NCBI GenBank assembly: GCA_017744365.1
Contig: JAGIBL010000001.1
Coordinates: 248,001-312,000 of the forward strand
Direction: 5' to 3'
Length of the DNA: 64,000 nt
Source of the DNA: Nocardioidaceae bacterium
GTDB lineage: Bacteria; Actinomycetota; Actinomycetes; Propionibacteriales; Nocardioidaceae
The translations under genes were made by a program, and so were the position numbers. Positions 26,091 through 35,700 of the stretch are shown piece by piece. The first letter of the stretch is position 1. Each line of letters starts with the position of its first letter. The notes under the pieces are model-generated. The model was not told the DNA's origin and did not search any database. It saw only the letters and a list, made by a program, of their open reading frames with translations.

Positions 26091-26645
26091 TTGCGCCATC
26101 TCGACCCGAGAGCGCCGCTCGTGCTCGACACCCGCGAGCTCGGCCGCCGCCCGGGGTCCCAGCGCAGGGTGTCGTTCACTGCCGAGGCCCCTGCGGAGCT
26201 GGGCATCGAGATCCTGGGCGTCCCCACGGGCTCGCCGGTCACCTTCGACCTGCGGCTCGAGGCGGTCATGGAGGGTGTGCTGGTCAGCGGCACGGCGTCA
26301 GCCGCGCTCGCCGGCGAGTGCGCGCGGTGCCTGGAGCCGATCGCGGACGAGATCACGGTCGACCTCCAGGAGCTGTACCTCTACGACGACGGCCGCGACA
26401 CCGCGGGCGACGACGAGGACGACGATGTCAGCCGGACCGAGGGCGACCTGGTCGACCTCGAGCCGGTGCTGCGGGACGCGGTGGTGCTGGCGCTGCCGTT
26501 CCAGCCGCTGTGCCAGGACGACTGTCCGGGACTGTGCACCGAGTGCGGTGCGCGCCTGGCGGACGACCCGGACCACCGGCACGACGAGCCCGTCGACCCC
26601 CGGTGGGCGGCGCTCGAGCAGCTCGCCGGGCCCGAAGAGAACTGA
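26091..26645 (+). CDS. YceD/DUF177 protein
   Basis: A 184-residue member of the YceD family, which is almost always encoded before rpmF; plant and bacterial homologues influence 23S rRNA accumulation. The protein has a CARC motif in the middle and a C-terminal 'CQDDCPGLCTECG' cluster likely to bind zinc, plus an acidic stretch between. The TTG at 26091 (LRHLDPRAPLVLDTRELG) gives the expected N-terminus; a frame extending further upstream would read through the palindromic repeats and is rejected. Confidence 0.83.
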   Translation: MRHLDPRAPLVLDTRELGRRPGSQRRVSFTAEAPAELGIEILGVPTGSPVTFDLRLEAVMEGVLVSGTASAALAGECARCLEPIADEITVDLQELYLYDDGRDTAGDDEDDDVSRTEGDLVDLEPVLRDAVVLALPFQPLCQDDCPGLCTECGARLADDPDHRHDEPVDPRWAALEQLAGPEEN

Positions 26646-26693
26646 AGTAGAAGCATCCGGCCGGACCCTCCGGCCGCTGACAAGGAGATCACC

Positions 26694-26879
26694 GTGGCTG
26701 TCCCGAAGCGGAAGATGTCGCGCAGCAACACGCGTCACCGTCGTTCGCAGTGGAAGGCCGTCGCGCCCTCCCTGGTGACCTGCACCAACCCGGCCTGCGG
26801 CGCGAAGCACCTCCCGCACCGCGCGTGCCCGGAGTGCGGCCAGTACGGCGCCAAGGCCGACCGTCGTCAGGTCATCTGA
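26694..26879 (+). CDS. rpmF: 50S ribosomal protein L32
   Basis: A 61-residue large-subunit protein. '[20 protein letters not shown]' is the canonical start. Cys30, Cys35, Cys45 and Cys48 form the zinc knuckle. It starts at GTG 26694 with AAGGAGA seven bases upstream. It lies between yceD and rnc. Confidence 0.97.
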   Translation: MAVPKRKMSRSNTRHRRSQWKAVAPSLVTCTNPACGAKHLPHRACPECGQYGAKADRRQVI

Positions 26880-26893
26880 GTCCTGCGCCTGCC

Positions 26894-27637
26894 TTGACGC
26901 AGCCGTACGAGGACCTGCGTTCCGCGCTCGGTGACCCCACGCTGGATCCCGAGCTGCTGGAGCTTGCCCTGACGCACCGCTCCTTCGCCTACGAGAACGG
27001 CGGCCTGCCCACCAACGAGCGGCTGGAGTTCCTCGGCGACTCGGTGCTCGGCGTGGTCATCACCGAGACGCTCTACAAGACGCACCCCGAGCTCTCCGAG
27101 GGCCGGCTGGCCAAGCTGCGCGCCGCCGTGGTCAACGCCCGCGCGCTGGCCGAGGTGGCCCGCACCATCGGCCTGGGCCCGCACATCCGCCTCGGCAAGG
27201 GCGAGGAGTCCACCGGGGGCCACGACAAGGCCTCGATCCTCGCCGACACCGTCGAGGCGATCATCGGCGCGACGTACCTGTCCGGCGGGCCGGACGCGCC
27301 TCCGAACAGCGGCTTCGAGAACTCCGCCACGCTCATCCACCGGCTCTTCGACCCGCTGCTGGAAGCCGCCGCCGCGCTCGGAGCCGGCCTGGACTGGAAG
27401 ACCAGCCTGCAGGAGCTGTGCGCCGAGCACGACCTGGGCGTGCCGACGTACGTGATCGAGGACGACGGTCCCGACCACATGAAGACCTTCACCGCGCAGG
27501 TGCGGGTCGGCGAGCGGCTGCACGGCCACGGCGTCGGCCGGTCCAAGAAGGAGGCCGAGCAGCAGGCCGCCGAGACCGCCTACAGCACTCTGGCCGCCGA
27601 GCTGACCACCGCCGGCGCCGACTCCGCGGGTGCCTGA
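26894..27637 (+). CDS. rnc: Ribonuclease III
   Basis: A 247-residue double-stranded RNA endonuclease that processes rRNA precursors. The signature '[13 protein letters not shown]' carries Glu45 and Asp49, and 'DTVEAIIGA' carries Asp118 and Glu121, the metal-binding residues. A dsRNA-binding domain occupies about 168-240. The start is TTG 26894 (LTQPYEDL), 14 bases after rpmF; the longer frame overlaps rpmF and is unlikely. It overlaps mutM by eight bases. Confidence 0.94.
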   Translation: MTQPYEDLRSALGDPTLDPELLELALTHRSFAYENGGLPTNERLEFLGDSVLGVVITETLYKTHPELSEGRLAKLRAAVVNARALAEVARTIGLGPHIRLGKGEESTGGHDKASILADTVEAIIGATYLSGGPDAPPNSGFENSATLIHRLFDPLLEAAAALGAGLDWKTSLQELCAEHDLGVPTYVIEDDGPDHMKTFTAQVRVGERLHGHGVGRSKKEAEQQAAETAYSTLAAELTTAGADSAGA

Positions 27638-28520
27638 GCTCCCCGAGGTCGAGGTCGTCCGGCGCGGTCTCGAGGCGCACGTCCTGGACCGCCGGATCAC
27701 CGCGGTCGAGGTGCTCCACCCCCGTCCCGTACGACGGCACCTGGCCGGGCCGTCCGACTTCGCCGCGACCCTGACCGGGCGCACCTTCACCGCTGCCCGC
27801 CGCCGCGGCAAGTACCTCTGGCTGCCTCTCGACAATGGCGACGCGCTGCTCGGCCACCTCGGCATGAGCGGCCAGATGCTGGTGCAGGAGCCGGGGGCGG
27901 CCGACGAGAAGCACCTGCGGGTCCGTTTCTCCTTCGCCGGCAGCGGTCCTGCAGGCGAAGCCCCAGGGGAGCGGAGCGACCGACTGGAGCTGCGCTTCGT
28001 GGACCAGCGGATGTTCGGCGGGCTCTCGCTGGCGCCCGGGGGAGCCGAGCTGCCGGCCGAGCTGACGCACATCGCCCGCGACCCGCTCGATCCGGCGTTC
28101 GACGACGCCGCCTTCCCCCGGCGGGTGCGCCGCAGCGAGTCCGGGATCAAGCGGATCCTGCTCAACCAGTCGATGATCTCCGGGGTCGGGAACATCTACG
28201 CCGACGAGGCGCTCTGGCTCGCCGAGCTGCACGGGGACCGGCCCGGACGGATGCTGCGCCCGGCGGACGTCGAGCGGGTGCTGACCGGGGTGCGCGCCGT
28301 GATGACCGCCGCGCTGGCCCAGGGCGGCACCTCGTTCGACGCGCTGTACGTGAACGTCAACGGGGAGAGCGGCTACTTCGACCGCTCCCTGGAGGTGTAC
28401 GGCCAGGAGGGGCAGCCCTGCTCGCGCTGCGGCACCCCGATCCGACGGGTGGCCTTCATGAACCGCTCCTCGTACTTCTGCCCGACGTGCCAGAAGGCTC
28501 CCCGCGCACGCCGGAACTGA
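27630..28520 (+). CDS. mutM: Formamidopyrimidine-DNA glycosylase
   Basis: Base-excision enzyme for 8-oxoguanine and formamidopyrimidines. The protein has 296 residues. Pro2 and Glu3 are the catalytic N-terminus once the initiator is removed, and Lys61 is the conserved lysine. The helix-two-turn-helix segment is '[17 protein letters not shown]', and the C-terminal zinc finger has CSRC and CPTC pairs. An insertion of about 16 residues near 105-120 ([15 protein letters not shown]) is unlike the rest. It starts at GTG 27630, overlapping rnc. Confidence 0.95.
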   Translation: MPELPEVEVVRRGLEAHVLDRRITAVEVLHPRPVRRHLAGPSDFAATLTGRTFTAARRRGKYLWLPLDNGDALLGHLGMSGQMLVQEPGAADEKHLRVRFSFAGSGPAGEAPGERSDRLELRFVDQRMFGGLSLAPGGAELPAELTHIARDPLDPAFDDAAFPRRVRRSESGIKRILLNQSMISGVGNIYADEALWLAELHGDRPGRMLRPADVERVLTGVRAVMTAALAQGGTSFDALYVNVNGESGYFDRSLEVYGQEGQPCSRCGTPIRRVAFMNRSSYFCPTCQKAPRARRN

Positions 28521-28620
28521 ACCGGTGACCTTGCTCTCGGAGCGGCGCCATGAGAACCTTGTAGACGGCCCGTTCGTGGCCGGACAACAACATCTCTTCC
28601 ATCCCCCGGAGGAAAACTCG

Positions 28621-28815
28621 ATGGCCAAGGCCCTCGTCGGCTACCTCGGCGGCACCGACCCCCGTGTCACCGCCCGCCTCACCCGTGAGAACAACCTCCT
28701 CCGCCAGCGGATCGCAGACCTCGAAGCAGTCGCCGTACGTCTCCAGAAGGAGAACGACGCACTTGCCGCGATGGTGAGCGAGTCCGCCGCGGACGAGGTT
28801 CTCGAACTGGCCTGA
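28621..28815 (+). CDS. Small conserved actinobacterial coiled-coil protein
   Basis: A 64-residue protein. After 'MAKALVGYLGGTDPR' it is a single predicted coiled coil (RENNLLRQRIADLEAVAVRLQKEN) with an acidic end. ATG 28621 has GGAGG nine bases upstream, a good site. It is 100 bp after mutM, so it may have its own promoter. I recall similar small proteins in other actinobacteria, without known function. Confidence 0.8.
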   Translation: MAKALVGYLGGTDPRVTARLTRENNLLRQRIADLEAVAVRLQKENDALAAMVSESAADEVLELA

Positions 28816-28834
28816 TCCCGCCGGATCTCGCCAC

Positions 28835-28909
28835 CGGGCGCACCTGGTGCGCCCGTCCGACGACCCTCGAAGGTCACGAAGGCCGGTGCCCCGCAGGGAC
28901 ACCGGCCTT
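28835..28909. terminator. Two consecutive hairpins between convergent genes
   Basis: The first is CGGGCGCACC with GGTGCGCCCG around a single base (28835-28855). The second is AAGGCCGGTG (28879-28888) with CACCGGCCTT (28900-28909) and an 11-base loop. They separate the small coiled-coil gene from the convergent MFS gene and probably stop transcription from both sides. Confidence 0.65.
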
Positions 28910-28939
28910 CTGCACGCCCGGGACGACCCCCGGGCGATC

Positions 28940-30370
28940 TCAGTGCAACGCCTCGGCACGCGCCTTCCTCGGCAGCAGGAACGCCGCAGCGAAGCTGACC
29001 GCGTAGCAGCCCAGCCCGATCCAGATCAGGGTCCGCAGCGAGTCCACGAACCCGTGCCCGGGCAGCAGCTCGAAGAACACCGAGCCGAGCACCGCGACCC
29101 CGAGCGCCCCGCAGAACTGCTGGACCGCGTTGAGCACGCCGCTGCCGGTGCCGACCTCGTGGTCGCCGAGGGCGGCCAGGATGATGTCGAACAGCGGCGC
29201 GAAGATCGCCCCGGTGCCCAGTCCGGTGACGAACAGCCCGGGCGCGAGCTCCCAGCCGCTGGTGCCCATGCCCTGGGCGCCCAGCGTGGCCCAGACCAGC
29301 GCCAGACCGGCCCCGACCACGAGCAGCCCGCCGTGCAGCACCCGGCGGCCGAACTTGGGGCCGAGCGCGGCACCGGAGAGCGCGGCGCCGACCGCCATCC
29401 CGAACGCCCACGGCGCCATCGCGAGACCGGTGTCCTTCGGTGAGTAGTGCAGGCCGTACTGCAGGAACAGGTTCACGGTCAGCATGAACCCGGACATCGC
29501 GGTGAAGAACGTGCCCAGGAAGACCAGCCCGCCGAGGAACGAGCGGTGCCCGAACAGCGAGCGCTCGATCACGGGGTGCGTCGTACGGCGCTCGGAGACG
29601 GCGAACGCGAGCCACAGCGCCGCGCTGCCCGCGAGCATCGCGAACATCCAGCCCGGCCAGCCCTGGTCGTGGCCCTGCACCAGCGGGTAGATCAGCGTCA
29701 CCGACGCGGCGGTGAGCAGCACGGTCCCGAGCGGGTCGAGCCGCGCGTCCGGGTCGCGCTCGAGCCCGCGGGGCAGGTAGCGCCAGGACAGGTACGACGC
29801 GACCACGCCGACCGGCACGTTGACCCAGAAGATCGCGCGCCAGTCGCTGCCGAACAGGTTCCAGTCGAGCAGGAAGCCGGCCACGATCGGGCCCATCACC
29901 GCGGCGAGGCCCATCACCGGCCCGAACGGGATGAACGCCTTCTGCAGGTCGGCCTCGGTGAACGAGGCCTTCACCATCGCCAGTCCCTGCGGGATCATCA
30001 CCGCGCCGAACAGCCCCTGCGCCACCCGGGCGGCGATGAGCAGCTCGGGGGAGGGCGCCAGCCCGCAGGCGAGCGAGGCGAGCGTGAATCCGATCATCCC
30101 GACCAGGAACAGCCGCCGGCGGCCGAACAGGTCCCCGGCTCGGGCGGCAGTGATGAGGCCGACCGCGAAGGCGAGCGTGTACGCGGCGAGCACCCACTGC
30201 AGCGTGGTCTCGCTGCCGCCGATGTCGGCGCGGATGGACGGACCCGCGATGTTGGCGATGGTCGCGTCGAGCAGGTCCATCACGTCGGCGATCAGCACGA
30301 CGACGAGGACCATCCAGCGGTAGCGGTACCCGGTCTCGGTGCTCGTCTGGTCCGCGAGGGTGGTGGTCAT
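28940..30370 (-). CDS. MFS multidrug exporter, DHA2 (14-helix) family
   Basis: A 476-residue drug/H+ antiporter-like protein with about 14 predicted helices. Motif A is 'GDLFGRRRLFLVG' after helix 2, and the family motif 'DATIANIAGPSI' lies in helix 1. The likely role is export of toxic compounds; substrate unknown. It diverges from a TetR gene, and four GAACNNNGTTC sites fill the 105 bp between them, so expression is almost certainly controlled by that repressor. Confidence 0.92.
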   Translation of the reverse strand: MTTTLADQTSTETGYRYRWMVLVVVLIADVMDLLDATIANIAGPSIRADIGGSETTLQWVLAAYTLAFAVGLITAARAGDLFGRRRLFLVGMIGFTLASLACGLAPSPELLIAARVAQGLFGAVMIPQGLAMVKASFTEADLQKAFIPFGPVMGLAAVMGPIVAGFLLDWNLFGSDWRAIFWVNVPVGVVASYLSWRYLPRGLERDPDARLDPLGTVLLTAASVTLIYPLVQGHDQGWPGWMFAMLAGSAALWLAFAVSERRTTHPVIERSLFGHRSFLGGLVFLGTFFTAMSGFMLTVNLFLQYGLHYSPKDTGLAMAPWAFGMAVGAALSGAALGPKFGRRVLHGGLLVVGAGLALVWATLGAQGMGTSGWELAPGLFVTGLGTGAIFAPLFDIILAALGDHEVGTGSGVLNAVQQFCGALGVAVLGSVFFELLPGHGFVDSLRTLIWIGLGCYAVSFAAAFLLPRKARAEALH

Positions 30371-30385
30371 GGCAGGACTCCTGGG

Positions 30386-30453
30386 CGAACGATGTTCGAT
30401 TGACGAACAGTGTTCTATATCGAACGCTGTTCGTGTGTCAAGAACAATGTTCG
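30386..30453. promoter_or_regulatory. Four-copy GAACNNNGTTC operator between MFS exporter and TetR
   Basis: Perfect 11-bp palindromes GAAC-N3-GTTC occur at 30387-30397, 30405-30415, 30422-30432 and 30442-30452, spaced 17-20 bp apart. They cover both divergent promoters. This fits TetR-family repression of the exporter and autoregulation. Confidence 0.8.
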
Positions 30454-30475
30454 TCGCGATTGCTATCCTCGGCCC

Positions 30476-31276
30476 ATGAAGCACGTCACGGGGTCCGCTG
30501 CCGAGGCGGCGATGCAGGCGGTCGGCGACCAGGTCGGCCAGGTCTTCGGCGAGCTGTTCGGCTCCCGTCGTACGAAGCCGCGGGCCAGTCGCAGCGGTGA
30601 CCGGCTCTCCGCCGACCGCATCGTCGAGGTGGCCATCGGGCAGATGCGCGACCGCGGGTACGACGCGGTGACGATGCGCTCGATCGCCAAGGAGCTCGGC
30701 ACCGGTCCCGCCTCGCTCTACGCCCACGTCGCGAACCGTGCCGAGCTCGACCAGCTGGTCACCGGGCGGATCTGCGCGCAGATCCGGATCCCCGACCCCG
30801 ACCCCGAGCACTGGGACGCCCAGCTGCGGCAGAGCCTGGTCGACATGCTGGCGCTCTACCGCGAGCACCCGGGCGTCGCGCGCTGCACGATGGGCATGAT
30901 CCCGCTGCAGCCGGGCGTGCTGGTCGTCAGCGAGCGGCTGATCGCGCTGCTCAAGGCCGGCGGGGTGCCGGACCAGCACTGCGCCTGGTTCATCGACGTG
31001 GCCTCGCTCTACGTCGCCGGCGTGGCGATCGAGGAGGACATCTGGCGCGAGCGGCACCTGGGCCAGGACCCCGACGAGGGCGGCACCCTGCAGCACGTCG
31101 AGCAGGAGGTGGTCGTCGAGCAGGTGCGCAACGTGTTCGCGAACCTGCCCGCCGAGCACTTCCCGCTGCTCAGCGCGCTCGCGGTGCCGATGACCAGCGG
31201 GGATGCCGACGACCGGTTCGGGTTCGGCGTCGACCTGCTCGTCGCCGGCCTCAAGGCGCTCGCCGCGCAGGGGTGA
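30476..31276 (+). CDS. TetR-family repressor of the adjacent MFS exporter
   Basis: A 266-residue TetR regulator with an N-terminal extension of about 40 residues before the helix-turn-helix (recognition region 'MRSIAKELGTGPASLYAHV'). The C-terminal part fits the TetR_C ligand-binding type. ATG 30476 stands six bases after TATCCT, so the mRNA is probably leaderless. Four palindromes upstream are its likely binding sites. The inducer is unknown but presumably an exporter substrate. Confidence 0.88.
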   Translation: MKHVTGSAAEAAMQAVGDQVGQVFGELFGSRRTKPRASRSGDRLSADRIVEVAIGQMRDRGYDAVTMRSIAKELGTGPASLYAHVANRAELDQLVTGRICAQIRIPDPDPEHWDAQLRQSLVDMLALYREHPGVARCTMGMIPLQPGVLVVSERLIALLKAGGVPDQHCAWFIDVASLYVAGVAIEEDIWRERHLGQDPDEGGTLQHVEQEVVVEQVRNVFANLPAEHFPLLSALAVPMTSGDADDRFGFGVDLLVAGLKALAAQG

Positions 31277-31323
31277 GCGAAACCCGGGTGCGGGCCGCCC
31301 CGGCCGTTGCCTAGGGTGCCCCG

Positions 31324-32565
31324 GTGATCCGGGTGCTCGAGACGCTCTCGCCGGCGCGCCTGGGGACGGCGTTCCGGTGGCTGCTGGCGTCCTCGTGGGC
31401 CACCAACCTCGGCGACGGGCTCGCGCTCGCGGCCGGCCCGCTGCTGATCGCCTCGCAGACCCACGACCCGCGGCTGGTCTCGCTGGCGGCGCTGCTGCAG
31501 TGGTTGCCGCAGATGCTCTTCGGCCTGTACGCCGGCGTGCTGGCCGACCGGCTCGACCGGCGGCTGATCGTGGTCACGGTCAACCTGGTCCGGGCCGTCG
31601 TGCTGTCGCTGCTGTGCGCCGCGATCCTGACCGACGTGGTCTCTGCCGGGGTGGTGCTGGCCGCGCTGTTCCTGCTCGGCTCGGCGGAGGTGTTCGCGGA
31701 CAACACCACGAGCACGCTGCTCCCGATGCTGGTCGGTCGCCAGGACCTGGCCATCGCCAACGCCCGGCTGATGGGCGGCTTCATCGTGCTCAACCAGCTC
31801 GCCGGCCCGGCCCTCGGCGCCGCGCTCTTCGCCGCCGGGGCCGCCTCGCCGTTCGCCGCCGAGGTCGTGCTGGTGCTGGCCGGCGCCGGGCTGGTCTCGC
31901 GGGTCGCGCTGCCGCCGCACGGGCGACCGCCCGAGGAGCGCGGCCACCTGCGCGCCGACGTCGCCGAGGCCGTCCGCTGGGTGTGGCGGCACCCGGCCGT
32001 GCGGACCCTGGTGGTGACGATCTTCTCCTTCAACATCACCTACGGCGCGGCCTGGTCGGTGATGGTCCTGTACGCCGGCGAGCGGCTGGGCCTGGGCCCG
32101 GTCGGGTTCGGCCTCATCACCACGACCTCGGCCATCGGCGGGATCGCCGGCACCACGTCGTACGGGTGGATCACCCGGCGGGTCAGCCTCGGTGACCTGA
32201 TGCGGATCGGCCTGGTCGTGGAGACGCTGACCCACCTCGCCCTGGCGCTGGCCACCTCGCCGGTGGTGGCGCTGCCGGTCTTCTTCGTCTTCGGGGCGCA
32301 CGCGTTCATCTGGGGGACCACCTCGACCACGGTCCGCCAGCGCGCGGTTCCCCAGGAGCTGCAGGGCCGGGTCGGCAGCGTGAACATGCTCGGCGTCTGC
32401 GGCGGCCTGGTGATCGGCGCCGGCCTCGGTGGCCTGCTGGCCCGGGAGGGCGGGGTGACCGCGCCGTTCTGGTTCGCCTTCGCCGGTTCGGCGGTGCTGG
32501 TGGTGCTGCTGTGGCGCCAGCTCACCCACATCGCGCACGCCGACCAGCAGGCCGAGGTTCCCTGA
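31324..32565 (+). CDS. MFS transporter (EntS/MFS_3-like)
   Basis: A 413-residue, 12-helix major facilitator. 'GVLADRLDRRLIVV' is the motif A loop. The overall layout resembles EntS-type exporters used for siderophores and drugs; the substrate cannot be told. The start is GTG 31324 with TAGGGT six bases before it and no ribosome-binding site, so it is probably leaderless and transcribed separately from the TetR gene 47 bp upstream. Confidence 0.87.
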   Translation: MIRVLETLSPARLGTAFRWLLASSWATNLGDGLALAAGPLLIASQTHDPRLVSLAALLQWLPQMLFGLYAGVLADRLDRRLIVVTVNLVRAVVLSLLCAAILTDVVSAGVVLAALFLLGSAEVFADNTTSTLLPMLVGRQDLAIANARLMGGFIVLNQLAGPALGAALFAAGAASPFAAEVVLVLAGAGLVSRVALPPHGRPPEERGHLRADVAEAVRWVWRHPAVRTLVVTIFSFNITYGAAWSVMVLYAGERLGLGPVGFGLITTTSAIGGIAGTTSYGWITRRVSLGDLMRIGLVVETLTHLALALATSPVVALPVFFVFGAHAFIWGTTSTTVRQRAVPQELQGRVGSVNMLGVCGGLVIGAGLGGLLAREGGVTAPFWFAFAGSAVLVVLLWRQLTHIAHADQQAEVP

Positions 32566-32604
32566 CCCGACACGCGGGCCCGACACGCGGGCCCGACACG
32601 CGGG
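32566..32604 (+). repeat. Three perfect 13-bp direct repeats after the MFS gene
   Basis: CCCGACACGCGGG occurs three times head to tail, beginning right after the stop codon. Each unit contains a CCCG…CGGG dyad, so the array can form small hairpins and may help terminate transcription before smc. Confidence 0.7.
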
Positions 32605-32727
32605 CGCCGTCGCCGCCGCGGCAGTCCGGCCACGTAGGCTCGACGGTGCCGCTTCCCCCGGCAGGCTTTCCGCTTAGGATGCCTGTTCGCGTGCCCGCAG
32701 GACTGGACGAGAACGCCGGAGGATGCC

Positions 32728-35700
32728 TTGTACCTGAAGAGCCTGACCCTGAAGGGGTTCAAGTCCTTCGCCTCGGCCACCACGCTCCAGCTCGAGCCCG
32801 GGATCACCTGCATCGTCGGCCCGAACGGCTCCGGCAAGTCCAACGTCGTCGACGCGCTCGCCTGGGTGATGGGCGAGGCCAGCGCGAAGAGCCTGCGCGG
32901 CGGCAAGATGGACGACGTCATCTTCGCCGGGACGGCGGGCCGCCCGCCGCTGGGCCGGGCCGAGGTCGTGCTCACCATCGACAACTCCGACGGCGCGCTG
33001 CCGATCGAGTACTCCGAGGTGACGATCAGCCGGACCATGTTCCGCACCGGCGGCTCCGAGTACGCGATCAACGGCACCCCCTGCCGGCTGCTCGACGTGC
33101 AGGAGCTGCTCTCGGACTCCGGCATCGGCCGCGAGATGCACGTCATCGTCGGGCAGGGCCAGCTCGACACGATCCTGCGTGCCACCCCCGAGGAGCGGCG
33201 CGGCTTCATCGAGGAGGCCGCCGGCGTCCTCAAGCACCGCAAGCGCAAGGAGAAGGCGCTGCGGAAGCTGGAGTCCACCGAGGGCAACCTGACCCGGCTC
33301 TCCGACCTGCTCTCCGAGATCCGCCGCCAGCTCAAGCCGCTGGGCCGCCAGGCCGAGGTGGCTCGTCGCGCCCAGACCGTGCAGGCCGACCTGCGCGACG
33401 CCCGGGCCCGGCTGCTCGCCGACGACCTGGCCGCCGCGCGCGAGTCGCTGGAGCAGGAGCTCGCCGACGAGACCGTGCTGATCTCCCGTCGTACCGAGGT
33501 CGAGGCCGCCATCGCCGAGGCCCGTGAGGCGGAGGCCGCGCTGGAGGCGGCGCTGCGCGAGGACCTGCCGGCGCTCGCGCGGGCGCAGGAGACCTGGTTC
33601 GGCCTGTCCGGGCTGCGCGAGCGCCTGCGCGGCACCGCCAGCCTGGCCGCCGAGCGGGTCCGCAACGCCCAGCAGGTCGCCGAGGAGCGCCCGCCGACCG
33701 GCCGCGACCCCGAGGAGCTGGAGGCCGAGGCCGAGCGGGTCGCCACCGAGGAGGCCGGCATCCTCGCCGAGGTCGAGCAGAACCGGACGGCGCTGGAGGA
33801 GGCCGTCACCGCCCGCCAGGGCAGCGAGCAGGCCTTCGGGGACGAGGAGCGCCGGATCGCCGGCCTGCAGCGCGCCGCCGCCGACCGCCGCGAAGGCCTG
33901 GCCCGGCTGCACGGCCAGGTCAACGGCCTGCGCAGCCGCGCGGCCGCCGCCGAGGACGAGGTCGCCCGGCTGGAGTCCGCCCGGGTCGAGGCCGTCGCCC
34001 GTGCCGACAAGGCCGAGCACAGCTTCACCGCGCTGGAGACCCGGATCGCCGGGCTCGACGCGGGCGAGGAGGGCCTGGACGCCGAGCACGAGGCCGCCAG
34101 CAGCCTGCTCGCCGACCTGGAGGAGCGGCTGGCCAAGGTGCGCGAGGAGGTGCAGGCCGCCGAGCGCGAGCGCGGCGCCCTGGCCGCCCGCAAGGAGGCG
34201 CTCGAGCTCGGCCTGAACCGCAAGGACGGTGCCGGCGCGCTGCTGGCTGCCACCGGCTCGGTCTCCGGCCTGCTCGGCTCGGTGGCTGCCCTGCTCAACG
34301 TGCGCACCGGCTACGAGTCGGCGGTCGCGGCCGCCCTGGGCAGCGCGGCCGACGCCGTCGCCGTCCGGGACGTCGACGCCGCGATCACCGCGATCGGCCA
34401 CCTCAAGGCCGACGACCTCGGCCGCGCCGGCATCCTGCTCGGCGGCGCCGCGGTCGACGACAGCACCTGGCCGGGCCTGCCGGCCGGCGCGGTCTACGCC
34501 ACCGACGTCGTCGAGTGCCCCGACGACCTGCGTGCGGCGCTGGCGCGACTGCTGTTCAAGGTCGCCGTCGTCGAGGACCTGGCCGCCGCCAAGGCGCTGG
34601 TCGCCGACGCCCCCGACGTCACCGCGGTCACCCTGGACGGTGACCTGCTCGGTGCCCACTTCGCCTCGGGCGGCTCGACCAGCGCGCCGAGCCTGATCGA
34701 GGTGCAGGCGGCGTACGACGAGGCCGCGGAGCTGCACACCCGGGCCGGCCACGAGCTGGAGCGGCTCACCTTCACGCTCTCCACGCTGGAGACCGAGCGT
34801 GAGGACGCCGCTCGCCGGGTGGACGTGGCGCTGGCCAAGCTGCACGAGTCCGACGCCGCGCTGGCCGCGGTCGCCGAGGAGCTGGGCCAGTACGGCTCGC
34901 AGGCCCGGGCCGCCAAGGCCGAGGCCTCCAGGCTCGAGCAGGCGATCGCGAACGCCCGCGCCTCGCACGAGAAGGACGCGGCCAACCTGGCCGAGCTGGA
35001 GCAGCGGCTGACCAGCGCCGAGGAGGCCCCCGAGGAGGAGCCGGACACCACCGAGCGGGAGCGGCTGGCCGAGGCCGCCCGTGCCGCTCGCGCCTTCGAG
35101 ATGGAGGCCCGGCTGGCCCTGCGCACGGCGGAGGAGCGGGCGCGCGCGCTGCACGGCCGCGCCGACAGCCTGCGCGCCGCCGCCCAGGCCGAGCGGGACA
35201 GCCGCGCCAAGGCGATCGCCCGCCGCGAGCGGCTGCTGCGCGAGGGCAAGGTCGCCCAGGCGGTCAGCCGCGGCGTCGCGGTCACCCTGGAGCGGCTGGA
35301 GGCCTCCATCGAGCTGGCCACCGCACAGCGATCCGCCGTCGAGCAGGGCCGCTCGGGTCGCGAGCAGGAGCTGGTCGCCACCCGGGAGAAGCTGCGCGGG
35401 CTGGGCAAGACCCTCGACGAGCTGGTCTCCTCGGTGCACCGCGACGAGATGGCCCGCACCCAGCAGCGGATGCGGATCGAGCAGCTGGAGGAGCGGGCGC
35501 TGGAGGAGCTCGGGCTGGACGCCGAGTCGCTCGTCGCCGAGTACGGCCCGGAGCAGCTGGTGCCGTTCACGGGAGAGGTCGCCGAGGGCGAGGAGGCCCC
35601 CGAGCCGGTCGCCTACGACCGCGAGGCCCAGACCAAGCGGCTGCGCGCCGCCGAGCGGGCGCTGGCGCAGCTCGGCCGGATCAACCCGCTGGCGCTCGAG

